A stretch of 6,346 nucleotides of DNA from positions 9,638-15,983 of the forward strand of contig JAPLZS010000124.1 of NCBI GenBank assembly GCA_026394915.1. The letters are read 5' to 3'. The number at the start of each line of letters is the position of its first letter. Position 1 is the stretch's first letter. The position numbers and the translations under genes were made by a program. The notes beneath the pieces were generated by a model. The model searched no databases. It worked only from the letters and a program-made list of their open reading frames with translations, and was not told the origin of the DNA. Below, piece by piece: positions 1-5,900 of this stretch. This stretch comes from Candidatus Woesearchaeota archaeon (GTDB lineage Archaea > Nanobdellota > Nanobdellia > Woesearchaeales > UBA12501).

Positions 1-715
1 GCTTGTGAGCTGTTTTCTCAAGCACTTTTATGTCTTCAACTATGTTGAGGGTCTTGTTGCATCCATATTCTGCGAGAATTCCGATACCAGTCTTATCGGT
101 CTTCTTGAAAGCAAATGGCATGATCATGCATCCCCTTTTCATCATCAATAATCCTGCAAGGACTGACTTTTCCATGTTTTCATCAGATTCAGTGTCTATA
201 AGAAGCGCTACATTGCCTTCTATTCCGACAGGAAGGCCCCCCAAGCAGGGCATCTTCTCAGTGAATATATACGCTTTCTCAGCAATCTCAACATGGATGT
301 CAAGGTCAGCTCCCTTTAGCTTTACTTTTTTGCCTGTTTTCTCCACAATATAGGCTCCAATGTCTTTCTCAAGCTCAGGACTTGGCTTTAGTTTCTTCAC
401 AAGCCTCTGCACAGAAACCCTGAATGTGTCAAATCTCTTTTTCTTTGACTGCAGAAGGCATTCCTCTTTTATTGCATCAAGATCAAGATTAATCTCCTCT
501 GCTATGCTTATAGAAGTCAAGCCAAAAACATTTACCAGTCTCTGCGATGCTTTTTTTATGCTGTCTGAATGCAGGAGATATCTTCCTGGAATCTTGCTTA
601 TCTTGCAGCTATTATGCAATGCCTCGATGACATTGAATCTTAGCCTGTTCTCAAAATTGATCCTATTTCCGCCCTTCAGGGCTATCTCGCCATATCTCAA
701 GAGGATGACTTCCAT
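1..715 (-). CDS. thiI: ThiI-like tRNA sulfurtransferase, N-terminal 238 residues, PP-loop motif not recognisable (partial, runs off window)
   Basis: ThiI adenylates uridine 8 of tRNA and transfers persulfide sulfur to make 4-thiouridine. The start is ATG at 715, 4 bp past the iscU stop. The N-terminus MEVILLRYGEIALKGGNR is the classic ThiI opening (ferredoxin-like domain). A THUMP-type region follows at about residues 55-160 (KIPGRYLL at 41-48, FRVSVQRL at 98-105, then GGLPVGIEG at 159-167, which is the usual linker into the catalytic domain). The catalytic ATP-binding motif SGG[IF]DS is expected right after residue 173. The sequence there is DTESDENMEKSVLAG (174-188), followed by the normal LLMMKRGC. 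The family and frame are clear, but the PP-loop signature is missing, so thiolation activity is doubtful. It may be a diverged RNA-binding paralogue. The C-terminal part, including any CxxC, lies outside the window. It is the last visible gene of an iscS-iscU-thiI cluster, which fits use of IscS-derived sulfur. Confidence 0.88.
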   Translation of the reverse strand, partial: MEVILLRYGEIALKGGNRINFENRLRFNVIEALHNSCKISKIPGRYLLHSDSIKKASQRLVNVFGLTSISIAEEINLDLDAIKEECLLQSKKKRFDTFRVSVQRLVKKLKPSPELEKDIGAYIVEKTGKKVKLKGADLDIHVEIAEKAYIFTEKMPCLGGLPVGIEGNVALLIDTESDENMEKSVLAGLLMMKRGCMIMPFAFKKTDKTGIGILAEYGCNKTLNIVEDIKVLEKTAHK

Positions 716-719
716 GAGA

Positions 720-1147
720 TTATGCCTTTCCCTTCCGCTTTTTATCTTTTTGTATTGCTGCTCCTTTTCCGGCCTGCCTCTTCCTATAATCGTTTATAGC
801 GTCTCTCAGGCCTTCTGCGCCCAATACAGAGCAATGCACCTTTACAGGGGGAAGCCATCCAAGATGGTCGAGGATGTCTTTGTTGGTTATCTTCAAAGCC
901 TGCTCAAGAGTCTTTCCTTTTGCAATCCTGCACAGTGCCTCTGATGAACTTATTGCAGCAACGCATCCGAATGTCTTGAACTTGATGTCAGTTAGTAGAT
1001 ATGCATCACATCTCCGCAGACTGGATTGCCAACTTTTCCGATTCCGTCTGGATTATTTATCTCTCCCACAAACTTAGGATGCTTGAAATATTCAAGTGCT
1101 TTCTTGCTGTATCCTGATCCTGTCGGTCTTATGTTGCCTTCTTCCAT
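720..1147 (-). pseudogene. iscU: IscU-type Fe-S cluster scaffold, broken by an internal deletion/frameshift
   Basis: IscU holds a nascent Fe-S cluster built with sulfur from IscS. The ATG at 1147 opens a frame of 51 codons that ends at TAA 992-994, directly after NPVCGDVMHIY. The rest of IscU continues in another frame from about 998 to the stop at 720-722, starting LLTDIKFKTFGC and ending with a Lys-rich tail. All three cluster ligands are present across the two frames (Cys in NPVCGD, FKTFGC and KVHCS), as are the Asp after the first Cys and the LPPVK motif. Compared with Escherichia coli IscU as I remember it, 14 nt replace the expected 39 between the DVM and DIK codons. That is a loss of about 25 nt, removing roughly eight residues and shifting the frame. 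No ATG, GTG or TTG lets the second half restart near the junction. Conserved ligands on both sides suggest a recent lesion or an assembly error, not old decay. Confidence 0.85.
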
Positions 1148-1148
1148 G

Positions 1149-2330
1149 TTACCATCCTCCTGCATCTGAAGAACAGGGGTCTTTTCTTCCCAATGGGCTC
1201 ATCTTCCTCAGTTTTGTTATTATTGGCGGCAGTTCCTTGAGAAGTATCTCAACTTCTTCTTTTGTTGTGAACCTGCTTATTGTCAGTCTCAGGCTTCCAT
1301 GCGCCTCCTCTGGCTTCCTTCCTATTGCAATCAGGACATGGCTAGGCTCCAATGATCTTGAGGAGCATGCAGAGCCTGTTGAAGAGCATATTCCTTTTGC
1401 ATCAAGGTAAGCTCCTATTGACTCTCCTTCTACATAAAGGAAAGAGATATTGACATTGTTGCAAAGCCTTTTGTCTCCTTCTGGTCCGTTCAGCATTGTG
1501 TCTTGTATCTTCATCAAGTTTTCAATCATGTAATCCCTGAGCTTTGTCATCTGCTTGATGTGGCTGCTTCCTGCAAGCTTTACTGCTTTTGCAAAACCTA
1601 CAACGCCCGAGACATTCTCTGTCCCTGATCTTAGATTGTGCTCATGGCCCCCACCATGCAATAAAGGAGTTATCTTTATTCCCTTCCTTAGGTACAATGC
1701 TCCGACTCCTTTTGGCCCGTGTATCTTGTGGCTGTTCATTGTCATCATATCTAAGTTATGCTTTTTGACATTGATATCAGTCTTTGTATAGCTCTGGCAT
1801 GCATCTATATGGAACAGCACATTGTGCTTCCTGCATATCTTTCCAAGAGAATCAAGATCCTGCAATGTTCCTATCTCATTGTTGCCATGGATTGCTGAGA
1901 AAAGTATTGTCTTGCTTGTGATCGCTTTCTCAAGTTCTACTGGATTCACAAATCCTTCCTTGTCAACATTGAGATAAGTCACTTTGAAACCTTGTGTCTC
2001 AAGCCACTTGCATGCATTTTGTATGCAGTCATGCTCTATATCTGTTGTTATGATGTGGTTTCCCTTGGCTTTGTTGGCAAATGCAATGCCTTTTATCGCA
2101 AAATTATTTGATTCTGTCCCGCCTGAAGTGAATATTATCTCGTCATACCTTGCGCCTATTGATTTTGCTATGACATCCCTTGACTCCTCAAGGGCCATCT
2201 TCGCTTCCTGACCCTTGTGATGGGTTGATGACGCATTGCCGTACTTGTCATTCATGTAAGGCAGCATTGCCTTTATCACAGCCTCATCGACTATTGTCGT
2301 TGCCCCATTGTCAAGATAGATTGTTCTCAT
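1149..2330 (-). CDS. iscS: Cysteine desulfurase, IscS/NifS class I
   Basis: This PLP enzyme converts L-cysteine to alanine and leaves a persulfide on its catalytic Cys for IscU, ThiI and other acceptors. The 393 residues are close to the usual length of about 400. Visible landmarks are YLDNGATT at 5-12, FTSGGTESNN at 67-76, His100 in the IEHD stretch (stacks on PLP), Asp176 and Gln179 in HIDACQ, the Schiff-base Lys202 in SHKIHGPKG, RSGTEN at 234-239, and Cys322 in the long-loop motif SSTGSACSSRSLEPSHVL. The class I loop length and the absence of a SufS-type short loop place it with IscS/NifS. The ATG start is supported by AGGTGA 4 nt upstream and by the family-typical N-terminus. A short tail of about 18 residues follows KLRKMSPL and contains an extra Cys386. 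It ends 1 nt before iscU, so the pair is surely cotranscribed. It appears intact and active. Confidence 0.97.
   Translation of the reverse strand: MRTIYLDNGATTIVDEAVIKAMLPYMNDKYGNASSTHHKGQEAKMALEESRDVIAKSIGARYDEIIFTSGGTESNNFAIKGIAFANKAKGNHIITTDIEHDCIQNACKWLETQGFKVTYLNVDKEGFVNPVELEKAITSKTILFSAIHGNNEIGTLQDLDSLGKICRKHNVLFHIDACQSYTKTDINVKKHNLDMMTMNSHKIHGPKGVGALYLRKGIKITPLLHGGGHEHNLRSGTENVSGVVGFAKAVKLAGSSHIKQMTKLRDYMIENLMKIQDTMLNGPEGDKRLCNNVNISFLYVEGESIGAYLDAKGICSSTGSACSSRSLEPSHVLIAIGRKPEEAHGSLRLTISRFTTKEEVEILLKELPPIITKLRKMSPLGRKDPCSSDAGGW
1155..1161 (-). promoter_or_regulatory. Shine-Dalgarno site of iscU
   Basis: The minus strand reads AGGAGGA, ending 7 nt before the iscU ATG at 1147. It lies inside the last codons of iscS. 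It supports the 1147 start and shows that the iscU start region still looks functional despite the downstream lesion. Confidence 0.75.
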
Positions 2331-2334
2331 TTTC

Positions 2335-2340
2335 TCACCT
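2335..2340 (-). promoter_or_regulatory. Shine-Dalgarno site of iscS
   Basis: The minus strand reads AGGTGA, then GAAA, then ATG at 2330. GGTGA pairs with the usual archaeal 16S rRNA 3' end (ATCACCTCC). It fixes the iscS start. Confidence 0.65.
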
Positions 2341-2387
2341 TTATTGTGTTTTATTTGGCTTGATTATTTTGTATTATGAATATACTC

Positions 2388-2400
2388 ATTTTATATTTTT
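2388..2400 (-). promoter_or_regulatory. Probable TATA box of iscS-iscU-thiI
   Basis: In the 77 bp between the regulator and iscS, the minus strand reads GAAAAATATAAAATG, a plausible BRE/TATA element. A start about 25 nt downstream would fall near 2369 and give a leader of about 40 nt before iscS. Read-through from the regulator gene is also possible. I see no convincing U-rich terminator between the two genes. Confidence 0.4.
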
Positions 2401-2407
2401 CAGTGCT

Positions 2408-2776
2408 TCAATGCATGCATGCTTCGCACTTCAGGGGCATTGTTCCATACTTGTGATGTATTGTGCAGAGTGTCCTGCTCTTTTTCACAAGATCAAGCAA
2501 TCTCTGCAGCTCTTCTATCAGAGCATCATTGTTTTCCATTATCCTTTCTGCTGATCTTTCTATTTCTGACACCATGTCTGCAAGGAATATGACCTCTTTT
2601 GCCCTTTTATGTGATATATACTGGCTCACTGCTGCTCCAGTCACTCCAAGGATTGATGCTATCTTTTTCTGGCTCAGGCCTTTCTTTGCCATTGCCTTTG
2701 CCAGCTCTCTTCTTATTGAAGGGATAACATACCAGACTTCAATCTCCTGCGGCAGATATTTCTTGTTCATCTTCAT
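2408..2776 (-). CDS. XRE-type helix-turn-helix regulator with C-terminal Cys/His cluster
   Basis: This is a probable DNA-binding transcription regulator resembling the archaeal COG2522-type predicted regulators (recognised by pattern only). Counting from a GTG at 2785, it has an N-terminal helix with VWYVIPSIRRELAKAM at 17-32, a clear HTH at about 37-62 (LSQKKIASILGVTGAAVSQYISHKR spans it), a helical middle at about 65-100, and a short tail with Cys107, His110, His111, Cys120, Cys123 and His125. That tail could hold zinc or an Fe-S cluster. I prefer the ATG at 2776 (122 residues), because GAGTGA lies 5 nt upstream and contains the alternative GTG. An ATG at 2770 is also possible. It sits 77 bp upstream of iscS on the same strand and is transcribed away from the large surface-protein gene, so both are possible targets. 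Direct repeats in its own leader suggest autoregulation. Confidence 0.85.
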   Translation of the reverse strand: MKMNKKYLPQEIEVWYVIPSIRRELAKAMAKKGLSQKKIASILGVTGAAVSQYISHKRAKEVIFLADMVSEIERSAERIMENNDALIEELQRLLDLVKKSRTLCTIHHKYGTMPLKCEACMH

Positions 2777-2799
2777 TTTAGTCACTCTATGCTGTATAG

Positions 2800-2827
2800 A
2801 TTGTAAAGATTGTAAATTTATTGTAAA
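2800..2827. repeat. Three direct copies of ATTGTAAA, candidate operator
   Basis: Exact ATTGTAAA copies occur at 2800-2807, 2809-2816 and 2820-2827 (TTTACAAT on the minus strand), with steps of 9 and 11 bp, about one helical turn. They lie just downstream of the predicted start site of the HTH gene and upstream of its start codon, where a repressor would block transcription. The local AT richness means chance cannot be excluded. Confidence 0.5.
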
Positions 2828-2851
2828 ACCTAAAAATAACTATAGTTAATA

Positions 2852-2866
2852 CCTTATATATAAATC
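2852..2866 (-). promoter_or_regulatory. Archaeal TATA box of the HTH regulator
   Basis: The minus strand reads GATTTATATATAAGG, a strong TATA element. Transcription would start near 2834, giving a leader of about 55 nt that contains the three ATTGTAAA repeats. The core TTATATATAA is itself palindromic, so it could in principle also be used on the plus strand. Confidence 0.6.
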
Positions 2867-2870
2867 TTAT

Positions 2871-2904
2871 GATTGATAGATTGATATATGGTATATCATA
2901 TATG
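2871..2904. repeat. Tandem GATTGATA repeat joined to nested inverted repeats
   Basis: GATTGATA occurs twice head to tail (2871-2878 and 2879-2886). It runs into the inverted repeat GATATA-tgg-TATATC (2883-2897), which overlaps a second one, ATATATG (2884-2890) with CATATAT (2897-2903). The block lies between the two divergent TATA boxes, about 18 bp upstream of the plus-strand promoter element. It is a candidate binding site for a dimeric regulator. Confidence 0.45.
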
Positions 2905-2914
2905 AGTGGTTAAT

Positions 2915-2930
2915 CGAAAACTTTATATAG
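2915..2930 (+). promoter_or_regulatory. BRE/TATA promoter of the surface-protein gene
   Basis: CGAAAA followed directly by CTTTATATAG fits the archaeal BRE plus TATA pattern well. A start about 25 nt downstream, near 2951, leaves a leader of about 20 nt before the ATG at 2971. I see no strong Shine-Dalgarno sequence in that leader. Confidence 0.7.
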
Positions 2931-2970
2931 TATTAATCTATTGCTAAGTAATAAATTTGGGTTATTCACA

Positions 2971-5900
2971 ATGAGTAGTAAAAATAAACTATTTTATGCT
3001 GTACTCTTAGCTTTCCTTCTTTTGATAAGTATAAAGGCAGGCTTTGCGCTGCAGGAAGATTTCAATGCATATGCACAGAATCAGGTGATATATACCTGCG
3101 CATGTTCTAGTGTTGAAAACTTGATAACCCTTGAGAACACAGGAGATGTTGCAAGCGTATATGGCATAAAGCAGGAAGGCACAGGCCTTCCTTATTCTGC
3201 TCTGAATCCAAGCACATTCGGATTGAAGCCAGGAGAGAGCAATAAAGTTTATAATTTCATAACAGCACCATGCGATACAGAAGGAAAATATGATCTCACT
3301 ACAAAGATTGACACAAGATTTGGCCTTGCAAAGGAATTCACGCAGACAGTTGATGTAAGGAAATGCGTGAATATCGATGTGATACAGACAAAGATTCCAG
3401 AGCAGGTCTGCCCTTGCACTCCTGTTAGGTATGATTTTGTTGTCAAGAACACAGGGGATTTCTTAGAGATGTACTCTGTCAATGTCAGCCCATCAAAGGA
3501 ATATGTTGCGATAAGCGATGATAATTTCATCTTGGGGCCTGGCCAGAGCAAGGAGATCTATGTTTTCATAAACACACCATGCGGAATGTATGGTGATTTT
3601 GATTTCTATCTAACAGTTGACGCAGAGAAGAGCGGGATGCGGGCAGAGATGCCCTTGAAGATGCATGTCAACGCATGCTATGATTATACTTTATATTCAA
3701 ATGAAAAATACAATGTCTGCCAGGACACAAAGAACGATTTCCCTGTCAATATAGCAAACACAGCCAATGTGGCGAACAGCTATTCATTGAGCACAGACTC
3801 AGGATGGGGCTTCTTTGAGCCGACAAGCATCTTCATACCTAAGAACCAGAACGCAAATCTCAGTCTTGTATTGTATCCTGCAGGCATACCTGAAGGAGAA
3901 TATAATCTTAAGCTTACAACAGTCTCAGAGAGGGGCCAGCTTGTTGTAGACAAGCCTATTGATGTCACTGTCACAAACTGCTATTCAATAAATCTTTATG
4001 TTGATGAGATACCTGACCTTGTCTCATGCGAGCAGTACACCGCTCTTGCGCATGCAGCAAATGACGGCTCAAGAGAGAACCAGTATTCATTCTCATTGTA
4101 TGGAGAGAACTGGGCAAGCCTTGGTCTTGCAACAGCAAATATAAAAGCAGGCGAGATAGCTGATGTGCCAATAAAGATAACAGCTCCTTGCGATAATTCT
4201 TCAGGATTGTATGAATTCACAATGACCGCAAATATAACCGATTTCGCAGAAAAGGTTGCGCAGCAGAAATTCTCAGTGAATATAATCCCTATCGATATAG
4301 CATACAGCGTAGAAGTCACAGGCATAAAAGATGCTGTTGACACAGACCATGATGGCGGATCACTTGAATTTAGCATAACAAACACAGGGATAAGAGGAGG
4401 AAAATACAATATTTTCTACAATACGACAGAAGGCTGGATAACGCTTGACCAATCAAGCGTTTCAGTCGCTCCAGGAGAATCAGCTCCTGTCAATCTTGTC
4501 CTCACCCCTTTGAATGATACGCCAGAAGGGGAATATTATATCTCAATCATGATAGTGCCAGAAGGAAAGAATGTGGGCTATCAAAAGGTGATAAGCATAA
4601 CACTGAAAGATAAAACTGCGTATGAGTCAATAATTGACTTATGGCCATATCTATTGGTTGTGTTTGCGATGTTTGCGATATTGATTGTCATGATCATATT
4701 GCTTTCAAGGAAAAAAGAAACAAAAGAAACAACAGAAGAAGAGGAGTTCTGGAAAGAGATTGAAGGAGAGCCTTCAAGGATAGAGCAGGTTGAGAAGAAG
4801 ATAGAGGTTCCTGCCCAAGTTCAAACTCCAAAGATAGAAATAAAGAAAGAAGAATATACATCTCCTTCCCCATTGCTTGAAATAGAGGGAGAGGAGACTG
4901 ATTGGAAAAAGTGGCTCTTTGTCATACTTGCAGTATTGCTGCTTATGGGAGCAACTGCTTTCGGAATATACTATTTTATGGTTTATCAGCCAGGCCTGAA
5001 TGAGACAAACGCAAGCGAGATGCCTCAGGAGACCGAGCAAACGCATCCTATTACAGCGCCAATCATAGAAGAGAGCAATATTGTGCCTCTAAATGAATCC
5101 ATTCCAAGGGGGCCAGGTCTTTACACCAGACTGAAGTCATGGATAACTGCAGAGATAGCAAACATGACAGCAGGGAAAGAGATGCCTATTGAGGGCCTTG
5201 GAGATTCAACAATCTACATAAACAGGACGGGCCTTAAAGGATATGAGAATGTCGTTGAGGTCAAGAGCTACGAGAATGTGACGATACCTGTCACAATAAG
5301 GAATAATTATCCTCCAAACATATTCAAGATAAAGGTCAATGAGGATGTTGACTGGATTGATGTTGACAAGAAGATAGTTGAGATACAGCCGAATGAGCAG
5401 GAGACATTGAACATAATAGTCACGCCTGATGCAGGGGTTGAGAAGGGCAATTACAAGATTAACATAAAGATAGATGTCGAGGGAAGGACAACACCTATAT
5501 CAGAAGAGATAATATTGGATGTTAACCAGGAAAGGCCGTTCTACCTAAAATACCTGAGGTATATCTTGGCAGGGCTTGCCGTGCTTGTCCTGTTCTTTGC
5601 AATAGTCGGAATAAGGGCTCTTGCGAGAAGAAGCAGTGAAAGCAGGCTTGAAGAGCCTCTTTTCAAGGAACAAGCAAAAGAGATAAAACACGATACAAAA
5701 CATGCAAAGGATTTATATAAAGATTATTCAGAAACATCAGAATCATTTGAGGATAAGAAAGATTACGGCTGGCTCAAGTACCTGCTGTTTGGAGTATTCA
5801 TAATAATACTTCTTGCAGGGGCGATATACGGAGCAAAGTATGCAATGCAGAAATTCACTCCGGCAGGAAATGCCATTAATGAGAGCTTAGTAGAAGGCTC

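Noticed and set aside
360..944. A 194-codon open frame on the plus strand
   Set aside because: It lies antisense across thiI and iscU, whose minus-strand frames carry recognisable family motifs. Its product has no coherent fold features.
720..998. The second half of iscU as a separate gene with its own start
   Set aside because: No ATG, GTG or TTG in that frame lies near the junction, and it lacks the first Cys ligand. It is better explained as the broken end of iscU.
980..1000. Programmed ribosomal frameshifting in iscU
   Set aside because: I see no slippery heptamer, and about eight residues of the fold are missing as well, which frameshifting alone would not restore.
2331..2407. Transcription terminator between the HTH gene and iscS
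   Set aside because: The minus strand has no T-run or stable hairpin after the HTH stop. Only a candidate TATA box is visible.
1096..2554. Several plus-strand open frames opposite iscS and the regulator
   Set aside because: They are antisense shadows of well-identified minus-strand genes.
2800..2827. CRISPR-like array
   Set aside because: The repeats are 8 bp with spacers of 1-3 bp, far too short. An operator or chance AT-rich repetition is more likely.
2971..3055. Lipoprotein signal on the surface protein
   Set aside because: There is no Cys at or near the cleavage region. The first Cys is residue 43.
3249..5046. Minus-strand open frames of 64 to 137 codons inside the large surface-protein gene
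   Set aside because: The plus-strand frame is open for over 1100 codons with a signal peptide and domain repeats. The minus frames have no ribosome site or family signal.
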